The notes under the pieces: generated by a model | Told to the model about the DNA's origin: nothing | Database searches by the model: none | What the model saw: only the letters and a program-made list of their open reading frames with translations | In this document: positions 1 through 7,506 of the stretch, piece after piece | How positions within the stretch are numbered: the first letter of the stretch is position 1 | Layout: each line of letters opens with the position of its first letter | Position numbers and translations under genes: made by a program | Source of the DNA: JAFDVL01 sp031409955 | GTDB taxonomy: Bacteria > Acidobacteriota > Blastocatellia > RBC074 | DNA length: 7,694 bases | NCBI GenBank assembly: GCA_031409955.1 | Contig: JANNYF010000097.1 | Location: 1 to 7,694, forward strand | Direction of reading: 5' to 3'

Positions 1-198
1 CGCTCTTTTTTTCATATCTGCGTTCGCCACACCCCCCACGCACCCTTGGCTGGTTCCGCTACTGTTTTTCCCCAACAACTTCCCTGTGAATCTTCACGGT
101 GACGGCGGCGTTACTTTCGAGTATTTGTATCTGCGTCAGCAACAACATGAGCGAAATTCGATAATCACCAGCAGTAACTAACCATTGGAGAAACCATC

Positions 199-645
199 AT
201 GAAAAAGATTTCTGTCGTCACGCTCTTTCTGTTCGCTTGTTTGTTTAGCATCTCGGCTCAGGCGCAAAGCAACACAACGCCCGGCCCGGTGTGGCGCGTG
301 CAGTATTTTCGCGTTCATCTCGGCAAAATGAATGATGTGCTGATGGATATGCGCAAGAATCTGCGCCCGATTTACGACGAAGCTAAAAAACAGGGCGTCA
401 TCGTGGAATACAAGATTTACACCAACCAAACACAATCCAGTCCTGATGATTGGAACCTCGCGCTGGCAGTTGCCTTCAAAAACTGGGGAGGGATTGAAGA
501 CTCTAATGCCAAGTTTAATGCGATCTCGCTGAAGCATGATGGGTCACAGGAAAAGCTGGACGCCGCCGCTGCCGCCCGTCGCCAGAATTACCAAGGGGTT
601 GCCATCAAGTTGCTGCGCGAGCAGACGCTGAATCCGTTGCCCTAA
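199..645 (+). CDS. Secreted single-module protein of unknown function, possibly dimeric alpha/beta barrel-like
   Basis: I do not recognise a named family. The 148-residue protein starts with a clear Sec signal peptide: MKK, a hydrophobic stretch at about residues 5-18, and a probable signal peptidase I site after AQA (about residue 22). It should therefore be exported. The mature part has a beta strand (VWRVQYFRVH), a long charged helix (about 38-60), a second strand (VIVEYKIYTN), a third (LALAVAFKNW) and a C-terminal helix. This beta-alpha-beta-beta pattern suggests a small ferredoxin-like or ABM-like (dimeric alpha/beta barrel) fold, which is inference. The ATG at 199 is chosen because GGAG lies 8 bases upstream (187-190) and the signal peptide begins there. 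The gene is 40 bp from the next gene, which encodes a longer protein with similar modules, so the two are probably co-transcribed. No catalytic residues are apparent. Confidence 0.85.
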   Translation: MKKISVVTLFLFACLFSISAQAQSNTTPGPVWRVQYFRVHLGKMNDVLMDMRKNLRPIYDEAKKQGVIVEYKIYTNQTQSSPDDWNLALAVAFKNWGGIEDSNAKFNAISLKHDGSQEKLDAAAAARRQNYQGVAIKLLREQTLNPLP

Positions 646-685
646 CCATTTTTCGCTCATCAACCATCTACAAGGAGATTACGTT

Positions 686-1501
686 ATGAAATCAACTATC
701 GTTAGAAATGCACTGCTATCAGCACTCGCGCTCGTAGTGCTGAGCGCCAATGCTTTCGCCCAAAACAACAATGCCAAGCCTGCCGAATCTGCGCCCAAAC
801 GTCCGCGTATCGGGGTGGTCAGCGAATACACGATTCGTCCCGGTATGATGACCGCGTACTTGGAATCGGCCAAAAACGATGGACGGCCGCTCTATCTCAA
901 AGCCGGCATCAAGGAGGCCTACTTTTTCACCAACCTGTACGGCCCGGATCGGAATATCGTCACGTTGATCGAAGTGCATGAGGGCTTTGCCGCTTTGCGG
1001 GCGCGCAACGAAGCGTTCACGAAAAACAACACCCAAGAAGCGCGCGACGCCTGGAGCGCCAAAGCGCGGGAGTTTATTACCGATCAACGCGTCTACATCG
1101 TGGACGAATTGGACGAGTTAAGTTGGATGAATCCGAAACTGAAAACTCCGCCGCTGTATTACAACGTGATCGAGCGGTTCATCGCGCCGCAGCGCGGGCG
1201 GGATTACGAGGCGTATCTCAAAAACGATTACTTGCCGCTGGTGAAGAAGTCTGACTCCAACGGCATTATGGTCAGCCGTCTGCGCTATGGCGGGGAAGCG
1301 GGTCATTATTTTGTCTTCATTCCCGTGAATGACTTAGCTGATCTGGACGGCCCCGGCAAGGTCACACAAACGATGGGCGCGGATGCGGTCGCCAAAATGC
1401 AGCAAAAACTGATTGGCGTCGTGCAACGCAGCGAGAACCGCCTTCTGCGACTGCGGCTTGAACTCTCTGTGATTCCTGCGCCAACCACGGCGGCGAAATA
1501 A
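686..1501 (+). CDS. Secreted two-module protein of unknown function, related in layout to its upstream neighbour
   Basis: The 271-residue protein has a signal peptide (hydrophobic core at about residues 8-22, probable cleavage after AFA at about residue 25) and a short low-complexity linker rich in N, A, K and P. Two modules of similar length follow. Module 1 (about 40-145) begins RIGVVSEYTIRPG, and module 2 (about 155-260) begins YYNVIERFIAP. Each runs strand, charged helix containing an 'LYL' or 'LPLVKK' segment, strand, strand, helix. The same order is seen in the single-module upstream protein, so I infer duplication of an ABM-like dimeric alpha/beta barrel unit; sequence identity between modules is low. 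The start is supported by AAGGAG (672-677), 8 bases before the ATG. The stop codon is followed by a strong hairpin. Function is unknown; the lack of an obvious cofactor or metal motif argues against naming an enzyme. Confidence 0.87.
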   Translation: MKSTIVRNALLSALALVVLSANAFAQNNNAKPAESAPKRPRIGVVSEYTIRPGMMTAYLESAKNDGRPLYLKAGIKEAYFFTNLYGPDRNIVTLIEVHEGFAALRARNEAFTKNNTQEARDAWSAKAREFITDQRVYIVDELDELSWMNPKLKTPPLYYNVIERFIAPQRGRDYEAYLKNDYLPLVKKSDSNGIMVSRLRYGGEAGHYFVFIPVNDLADLDGPGKVTQTMGADAVAKMQQKLIGVVQRSENRLLRLRLELSVIPAPTTAAK

Positions 1502-1507
1502 CGAAGC

Positions 1508-1536
1508 GGTGAGACAAGACGACCTCTTGTCTCACC
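1508..1536 (+). terminator. Hairpin terminator between convergent genes
   Basis: A perfect 12-bp inverted repeat (GGTGAGACAAGA with TCTTGTCTCACC) is separated by a 5-base loop (CGACC). It begins 6 bases after the stop codon of the two-module secreted protein gene. The rightward strand continues with TTGACTTACTT, only moderately T-rich. The leftward strand reads GCTTCGTTATTTC after the stem. The position between convergent genes suggests it serves the rightward unit and perhaps also the leftward anti-sigma transcript, which ends 89 bases away. The stem is certain; the termination role is inferred. Confidence 0.72.
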
Positions 1537-1625
1537 TTGACTTACTTCAACAGCTTCGCTGAGTTCAAGATGAACGACACTGTCATGCTGCCTACGCAAT
1601 CGTCGGGTGCTGGGCTGCGAAGGCC

Positions 1626-2723
1626 TCACCGTTTTTTCTTTCCAGCCTTGGGCGGCGGCGCGTATTTGACTTCGAGGCTGAAGGTTTCCAGCAGGTCTTT
1701 TTTCTTGCCATCTACACCGCTCAAACGGATGCGATATTTGCCGGATGGATAATTGCGACGCACCAGCGTTAAGGCGATATTCATTGGCTCCGGCGCTTGT
1801 TTTTTCACGCCGCTCCACAGCGGTTTCGGCTTTTTGGCATCCAGCAATTCGATCAGGTAGGTGGGATAAATTTTGTCGGCGGGCTTGTGCAAGATGACGG
1901 TGAACAGCGCGGCGGTAGGTGGCACTTCAATGGTCGTCATAACCTCTTTGGTCGGGTCAGTGGATGGGGAGAGTTTGCTGGGGTCAAGATCAACGACGGG
2001 CGCATCCAGTTGCGGTTTCGCCAGCTCACTCATTTCTTTCTGCAAGGTATCGTTTTGAATGCCGAGCAATTCCTGATTGCTCAGGACGCGGTCGGCGTTT
2101 TGTTCGACCAATTGCGTTTGCAGGTCGGTCAACTGCTTTTGCGCTTCTTCGATGCGGGCTTGCAGCACGCCAGGATCAACGGGTTCATCGGTGGCGACGA
2201 GTTGTGGCGCGGTTGACGTTTGCTGATCCGCCAGGCGCGCGAGTTCGGTTTTATGTTTGAAATGTAGGGCCACGAGCCACGACGCTAACGACAAGCTGGT
2301 GATGAGGAACAACCCGGTGACAGCGGCAGTGAACGGATTGAATCCGGTGTGGCTGAACCAGCGGGGAATCAGCGATTGCCACCATTTCGGCGTGGTCTCA
2401 GTTGCTTCAATTGAGGTAGGTTCGGGGGCAGTGGGTGGTGCTTCAAAGTGTTCGTTTGAAATCGCGGCGGATTCATCCAACAGCAGTGGCGCGGCGACCA
2501 TTTCATCGGCCCATGATTTCGTGGCGCGGACGATTTGGTACTCTTGCACACAATCCGGGCAGGTCGTCAGGTGCTCGGTGATTTGCCTCCGGTCGGAATC
2601 GCTGACATCACTCAACCCAACGCGTGACAACAATGCTTCGGATAAGCAATCGGCGCGATTCAATTCCGCGCGTGCGGGCTGCCAGCGATAGAGCGCCTTC
2701 AATTCGGCATTAGTCAATTTCAT
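1626..2723 (-). CDS. Membrane-anchored zinc-finger anti-sigma factor
   Basis: This 365-residue protein is the likely regulator of the ECF-like sigma factor encoded just upstream. Its N-terminus carries a ZAS-type zinc-binding pattern: C26, H51, C55 and C58 (HLTTCPDC core). In known anti-sigma factors this region holds the sigma factor inactive in the cytoplasm. A Pro/Thr/Glu-rich linker (about 83-112) leads to one membrane segment (about 131-155). A coiled coil rich in Q, E and L follows (about 160-230), then a C-terminal domain with beta-strand character (about 255-355) and a basic KAGKKKR tail. By the usual topology, everything after the membrane segment is outside the cytoplasm and could sense a signal. 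The ATG at 2723 is preferred over the TTG two codons earlier because AGGA precedes it at suitable spacing. It overlaps the sigma gene end by 14 bp, indicating translational coupling. The protein is longer than typical single-domain anti-sigma factors. Confidence 0.83.
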   Translation of the reverse strand: MKLTNAELKALYRWQPARAELNRADCLSEALLSRVGLSDVSDSDRRQITEHLTTCPDCVQEYQIVRATKSWADEMVAAPLLLDESAAISNEHFEAPPTAPEPTSIEATETTPKWWQSLIPRWFSHTGFNPFTAAVTGLFLITSLSLASWLVALHFKHKTELARLADQQTSTAPQLVATDEPVDPGVLQARIEEAQKQLTDLQTQLVEQNADRVLSNQELLGIQNDTLQKEMSELAKPQLDAPVVDLDPSKLSPSTDPTKEVMTTIEVPPTAALFTVILHKPADKIYPTYLIELLDAKKPKPLWSGVKKQAPEPMNIALTLVRRNYPSGKYRIRLSGVDGKKKDLLETFSLEVKYAPPPKAGKKKR

Positions 2724-3294
2724 ACTCAATTCCTGCGGCGTGCAACGTTTTGCGCAAGGCCCGCAAGCCGCGTTCGACCTGCTGCCGAGTCTTCTTTTCG
2801 CCCCAGCCTAACAATTCTCCCATCTCTGGCATCGTCATTCCGGCCAGATGCAAGCTGACTGCGCGGCGCTGATTGTCCGGCAACTGTGCCAGCGCTTCCT
2901 GTACGGTTTGCGCCAATTGCTGTGGGTCGGCGGGCAGCTTCGTGTCGGTCAAATCAACCCACACGAAGGATTGATCGGCGCGTTGCTGTTTGGCCTCGCG
3001 CACGGTTGTCAACGCGGCGGCGACAGCTTGGCGATAGAGCGATTCATCTCCGTTGGCATTGCTTAATGCGGAGTGCAATTGGGTCTGCGCAGTTGTTTCG
3101 AGTGCGTCCAACTGGGAGTCGAATTCGTGAGGACAGCTTTGCTCAATGGCTTGGCGGAGAAAACGTCCGAACGCTTGCGAGGTTTGCTGGATTCGCTGTT
3201 CGCCCTGCATGGCTGATGATTGTTTCATTGCTACATCTGGACGCGCCCCTCGAATGAGCTGCGTCGCCTTCACCTTTTCCCCACGTTGCTCCAC
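2710..3294 (-). CDS. Divergent ECF-like RNA polymerase sigma factor
   Basis: The protein has up to 194 residues. The C-terminal part is a recognisable sigma-70 region 4: about residues 125-184 contain ALAQLPDNQRRAV followed by a helix-turn-helix (MPEMGELLGWGEKKTRQQVERG), which in ECF factors contacts the -35 element. The N-terminal part, expected to be region 2 (-10 recognition and core binding), is poorly conserved: residues about 40-108 are helical and end in an RQAV...REAKQQRA segment that may correspond to regions 2.3-2.4, but the usual acidic DxxDLxQE motif is not seen. The overlapping downstream gene encodes a zinc-finger anti-sigma factor, which strongly supports the sigma assignment. 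The start is uncertain: GTG at 3294 is the longest choice and lacks a ribosome binding site; GTG at 3273 and ATG at 3228 are alternatives. A TGA stop lies in frame five codons upstream of 3294. Confidence 0.78.
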   Translation of the reverse strand: MEQRGEKVKATQLIRGARPDVAMKQSSAMQGEQRIQQTSQAFGRFLRQAIEQSCPHEFDSQLDALETTAQTQLHSALSNANGDESLYRQAVAAALTTVREAKQQRADQSFVWVDLTDTKLPADPQQLAQTVQEALAQLPDNQRRAVSLHLAGMTMPEMGELLGWGEKKTRQQVERGLRALRKTLHAAGIEYEID

Positions 3295-3397
3295 AAATTT
3301 TTGCTGTCATTGCCAGCCTTCATTTCGAGTTGTGGAAGTAAACCAGACAAATCTTCGTTCGTAAAGTCAGAGCATACAAGGGTGCGTCTGGGGTTTC

Positions 3398-4009
3398 TCA
3401 AAGTGAGACCTGCGGATCGGTTTCGTAGGCTGAGCCAATGTGGCACAGGTGATTCAAAACCTCCGCAAACAATACATAGAGTTGTTTGAGTCGCTCGACA
3501 TCCGTGATGATGCCAGCTTCGACAAACACCAATTCGTCCACGCCTTCGGGAAACTCCGTGGCAAACCAGCCTTCGTTGTCTTTGACCTCAATGGTGTGAC
3601 TCGGCTGAGCGGCAATCAGTGCGCGGATTTTTATATTGGCAAAAAGCTGTTTGAGTTTGGCGTCGTCATTGCCTTGAATGATGAACGCTTCATCAAATTG
3701 TGGTTCGCCAATTTCAACATCTTGCATGCCCAACGCTTTGCCCATCCCGCTGAAAAAACTGCGGCGATAAATCTTGAAGCGAAAGCCATCCGCATTCACA
3801 TACGGCGCACGAAAGCGCGTAAAGGTCAGGTGGGTTTTCCCTGTGGATACGGTGTAAGTGTCAATCGTCACCGTCCATTGTTTGATTTGCACTTGTACCT
3901 TATCGCCTTTCCACCTGCCGCCATCCACGTAGGTTGCGCCGATTTCAGTAGCGAGTTGTTGCCAGATTTCTTCCTGGCTGGGGCCGAATAAATCTCTCAA
4001 AAATCCCAT
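3398..4009 (-). CDS. Conserved-looking protein of unknown function
   Basis: The 203-residue soluble protein has no signal peptide or membrane segment. I cannot assign it to a named family with confidence; it recalls DUF3137-like proteins of unknown role. Visible features are an amphipathic N-terminus (MGFLRDLFGPSQEEIWQQLA), a strand-rich central part (VQVQIKQWTVTIDTYTVSTG, then a TRFRAPY motif), a basic FKIYRRSFFSGMGKALGMQD segment, and a C-terminal part with NDEGWF-like and FPEGVDELVF strands and a closing helix containing two cysteines or histidines (NHLCHIGSAY). The ATG at 4009 is preferred to the TTG at 4027 because GAAGGA (4023-4018) sits 8 bases before it, inside the longer version. The gene lies about 50 bp downstream of the DUF72 gene and about 100 bp upstream of the sigma gene on the same strand, so membership in either transcript is possible. 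Confidence 0.8.
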   Translation of the reverse strand: MGFLRDLFGPSQEEIWQQLATEIGATYVDGGRWKGDKVQVQIKQWTVTIDTYTVSTGKTHLTFTRFRAPYVNADGFRFKIYRRSFFSGMGKALGMQDVEIGEPQFDEAFIIQGNDDAKLKQLFANIKIRALIAAQPSHTIEVKDNEGWFATEFPEGVDELVFVEAGIITDVERLKQLYVLFAEVLNHLCHIGSAYETDPQVSL

Positions 4010-4017
4010 GAATAGTT

Positions 4018-4023
4018 TCCTTC
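4018..4023 (-). promoter_or_regulatory. Ribosome binding site that fixes the start at 4009
   Basis: On the leftward strand GAAGGA, inside AGAAGGAAA, lies 8 bases before the ATG at 4009. An upstream in-frame TTG at 4027 would place this motif inside the coding sequence, so the ATG is the better start. Confidence 0.6.
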
Positions 4024-4059
4024 TCAAAGTAATGATTTCGCGCGCTGTCCCGACCGCGA

Positions 4060-4881
4060 TCAGAACAGCGATGGTTGCGTCTCAAGCGTAGCAGGTTCGA
4101 CGGTTGGCTGTCCAAGCAATCGTTTGAAATGATTCGCGGAAGCGGGCGAATGGCCCTGAAAGTGGTTATTGAAATAGCCGTAAATTGTCTTCACATTTTG
4201 TCGCAAGATGGTGAAGGCTTCTACCCATTGCGCGAACTCTTGATCGCGGTTGATTTGGACGCGCGAATAATCCGTCAACTCGGCTGGCCCCAACCAACGC
4301 AGATAGGTGAACTGCGCCGTCGGACGCGTGACCAAATCCAACATCGTCGCGCGGTCGTGCCATTTGCTATCAGTCAGGGTCAGGGCTGTTTGATGAGCCG
4401 TCAGTAATTCCAACACCACTTCGCCCACGTCATTCAGCAACCAATGCCGATCCCGAAACTCAATCGCAAAGCGCAAATCAGTGGGCAGCAGCGGGAGAAA
4501 CTTTTCGAGCGCAGGCAACGAACGCGGCGAAAAATCCGGCGGCATCTGAATCAAAATCAACGCCAGCTTTTCCTGCAACCCGCGCACGCGTTCGCAGAAG
4601 CGCGCCAACACGTCTTCACTGTTTTGCAGCCGATTGTGATGCGTGATTTCCTGCGGCAATTTGAGCGAATAGGTGAAGCCCGCAGGCGCGCGTTTGTACC
4701 ACGATTGAATCGAAGCTTCGGACGGAATCGCATAAAAGCTGGAATCAATTTCGACCGAATCGAACACGCGCGTGTACAAGTCGAGAAAATCGCTGCTGCG
4801 TGTTCCGCGCGGATAAAATGCGCCGACCCAACCATCGTAATTCCAACCTTGTGTGCCGATGTGAATGGAACAGGAATTCAT
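4060..4881 (-). CDS. DUF72 (YecE-like) family protein
   Basis: The 273-residue protein matches the DUF72 family, predicted TIM-barrel proteins of unknown biochemical role. Family hallmarks appear in order: IHIGTQGWNYDGWVGAFYP (about 6-24), SVEIDSSFYAIPS (42-54), FTYSLKLPQEITH (69-81), LALILIQMPPDF (106-117), LRFAIEFRDRHWL (136-148), LTLTDS (167-172), FTYLRWLG (191-198) and YFNNHFQGHSPASAN (236-250). Length is normal for the family and the protein appears complete and cytoplasmic. The last five residues are QPSLF, like the QLSLF-type peptides with which many bacterial proteins bind the DNA polymerase sliding clamp; this is an inference. The ATG at 4881 has no good ribosome binding site but lies 12 bp after the stop of the PIN-like gene, so translation may depend on coupling or read-on from that gene. 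The family assignment is firm; the function is not. Confidence 0.93.
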   Translation of the reverse strand: MNSCSIHIGTQGWNYDGWVGAFYPRGTRSSDFLDLYTRVFDSVEIDSSFYAIPSEASIQSWYKRAPAGFTYSLKLPQEITHHNRLQNSEDVLARFCERVRGLQEKLALILIQMPPDFSPRSLPALEKFLPLLPTDLRFAIEFRDRHWLLNDVGEVVLELLTAHQTALTLTDSKWHDRATMLDLVTRPTAQFTYLRWLGPAELTDYSRVQINRDQEFAQWVEAFTILRQNVKTIYGYFNNHFQGHSPASANHFKRLLGQPTVEPATLETQPSLF

Positions 4882-4893
4882 AACCGAGAGAAG

Positions 4894-5286
4894 CTATGGA
4901 AGATAGAGGCGACCAGTGCCGAGATGGTTTTCAAGATTCATTAAAATCTCCGCCAATCGCTCTGCGACAGTGTGACGGTAGCCGGACTCTTTCAAGCGTA
5001 GCGGGCTGGCAATCGTTAAGATCGGCAAGGATTCGGGCGAATTTTCGCGTTCAATTGTGGCTTGGAGTGAGGTTTCGTCATCTTTGTTGCGATTGTTGGT
5101 CAGCAGGATCATTCCCTGCGCTTGCACGTAACGCCAGATGTCATTGTCCTTGGCTTCTGGCCCCAGTGGCGTTTCGCGGAGGTGAACAAATTCCAGCAAG
5201 AGCAGGTCTGTCCAACCATCTTGCTGAAGTGTGGCGATGAGTAAATCCATATCGCCTTCCAGGTTGTAGTCAATTAGGAGTTGCAT
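4894..5286 (-). CDS. PIN-like (DUF5615-type) putative toxin
   Basis: The 130-residue protein resembles PIN-like proteins found next to DUF433 genes, especially a group common in cyanobacteria that databases sometimes mislabel as 'ACP S-malonyltransferase'. Hallmarks are the N-terminal strand with an early acid (LLIDYNLEG, D6), a mid-protein acid pair (D47, D49, followed by IWRYVQAQGM), the strand ILLTNNRNKDDETSL (about 60-74), RENSPESLPILTI (80-92), and a C-terminal GTGRLYLP. PIN nucleases use a cluster of acidic residues to bind metal and cut RNA. Here D6, D47/D49 and D69/D70/E71 are candidates, while the strand that ends in 'TKD' in related families reads TNN. The start overlaps the DUF433 gene by 13 bp without a strong ribosome binding site, as expected for coupled toxin-antitoxin genes. 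RNase activity is predicted, not shown. Confidence 0.8.
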   Translation of the reverse strand: MQLLIDYNLEGDMDLLIATLQQDGWTDLLLLEFVHLRETPLGPEAKDNDIWRYVQAQGMILLTNNRNKDDETSLQATIERENSPESLPILTIASPLRLKESGYRHTVAERLAEILMNLENHLGTGRLYLP

Positions 5287-5642
5287 CGTTCGCGTTCTCG
5301 TTTGATTTCAGCCAGCCGCGCACGCGCAATCGCAATTCTGTAATCGGAGGGTGGCTTCGCAGGCAGCTTATCTCGATCTTTGTTGCGCTCGCGCCAATAC
5401 CGCTCCTGTTCCTCGGCTTTGCGCATCACTTCGGCGTACTCTGCTTCCAACTCTGCTTCATTGGCTTTCAGGTACGCCATCACCTCATCCATCTCTGCGG
5501 GCGTGAGGTTGAACCATTGCGCCGTGTGTTTGGGCGTCCATCCGTCTTTCAGGTATTCCATCAGGGAATAAATGGTGAGGCGCGTTCCCTTGATGCTGGG
5601 CCCGCGTCCGGTTTGCACGATGATGCCGTTGGATTCACTCAT
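5274..5642 (-). CDS. DUF433 domain antitoxin-like protein
   Basis: The 122-residue protein has an N-terminal DUF433 domain (about 4-65). The typical GPSIKGTRLTIYSLMEYLKDG segment (14-34) is followed by TPKHTAQWFNLTPAEMDEVMAYL (36-58), a helix-turn-helix-like unit in which the second part matches the usual '...LTPEEV..AL.Y' pattern. The remainder (about 60-122) is a highly charged helix rich in E, R and K, probably the segment that wraps the toxin. Proteins of this type are encoded upstream of PIN-like toxins and are predicted to neutralise them and repress the operon. The ATG at 5642 is favoured over upstream in-frame codons because AAAGGA (5655-5650) lies 7 bases before it and the DUF433 domain starts just after. 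The gene follows rpoD by 77 bp, with a hairpin between them, and overlaps the toxin-like gene by 13 bp. Confidence 0.82.
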   Translation of the reverse strand: MSESNGIIVQTGRGPSIKGTRLTIYSLMEYLKDGWTPKHTAQWFNLTPAEMDEVMAYLKANEAELEAEYAEVMRKAEEQERYWRERNKDRDKLPAKPPSDYRIAIARARLAEIKRERERCNS

Positions 5643-5649
5643 AACGTTT

Positions 5650-5655
5650 TCCTTT
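5650..5655 (-). promoter_or_regulatory. Ribosome binding site that fixes the DUF433 start
   Basis: AAAGGA on the leftward strand lies 7 bases before the ATG at 5642. The open frame extends 22 codons further upstream, but that extension would include the hairpin at 5669-5696 and does not resemble the family. Confidence 0.55.
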
Positions 5656-5668
5656 TGATGGAAAGCAG

Positions 5669-5696
5669 AAGAGCGCCGAGTTGCCCCGACGCTCTT
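5669..5696 (-). terminator. Possible weak hairpin between rpoD and the toxin-antitoxin pair
   Basis: The leftward strand can pair AAGAGCG with CGCTCTT around a 14-base interior. It begins 23 bases after the rpoD stop codon. What follows (CTGCTTTCC) is only modestly T-rich, so this is either a weak terminator or an attenuator that lets some rpoD transcripts continue into the DUF433 gene. The pairing is visible; the role is a guess. Confidence 0.3.
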
Positions 5697-5719
5697 GCAC
5701 TTTCGCAACCAGTTTTCGC

Positions 5720-7422
<1,703 letters not shown>

Positions 7423-7426
<4 letters not shown>

Positions 7427-7506
7427 TCTGTTCCTCGAATGCTACCGCCAGCGGTCAATTTCCGTGGGGAGAACAGCTTGGGGGAAGCCGAACGCCGTCG
7501 CAGCAT
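7423..7506 (-). CDS. Putative 27-residue leader peptide coupled to rpoD
   Basis: A short ORF with an excellent ribosome binding site (AAGAGGAAA, with AGGA 6 bases before the ATG) encodes MLRRRSASPKLFSPRKLTAG and seven more residues. Its TGA stop overlaps the rpoD start as ATGA, the standard arrangement for translational coupling. The rpoD ribosome binding site (GAGGAA, 7436-7431) lies inside its last codons. The peptide is basic, with R and K at eight of 27 positions, and has no known domain. Its RBS is at least as strong as that of rpoD itself, so ribosomes finishing it could re-initiate on rpoD. An in-frame TGA lies 14 codons upstream, with no other plausible start between. Short ORFs arise by chance, so whether it is translated or conserved is unproven. 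Confidence 0.42.

Noticed and set aside
86..97. Small palindrome GTGAATCTTCAC upstream of the first secreted protein gene
   Set aside because: At most 5 bp of stem with almost no loop; not distinguishable from chance and without a neighbouring clear promoter.
1306..1818. A leftward open frame of 170 codons spanning the terminator
   Set aside because: It crosses the hairpin and overlaps both the secreted protein gene and the anti-sigma gene; its composition (R- and S-rich) is that of a shadow frame.
3440..3991. A 183-codon rightward open frame opposite the unknown gene at 3398-4009
   Set aside because: The leftward frame has a good ribosome binding site and coherent secondary structure; the rightward one looks like a shadow and has neither.
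3395..4030. An exact 10-bp direct repeat (TTCTCAAAGT) flanking the unknown gene at 3395-3404 and 4021-4030
   Set aside because: Many 10-bp repeat pairs are expected by chance in 7.7 kb, and there is no inverted repeat or transposase to suggest an inserted element.
4043..4070. Inverted repeat CGCTGT / ACAGCG around the DUF72 stop codon
   Set aside because: Only 6 bp with a 16-base loop and no T-tract on either strand; too weak to call a terminator.
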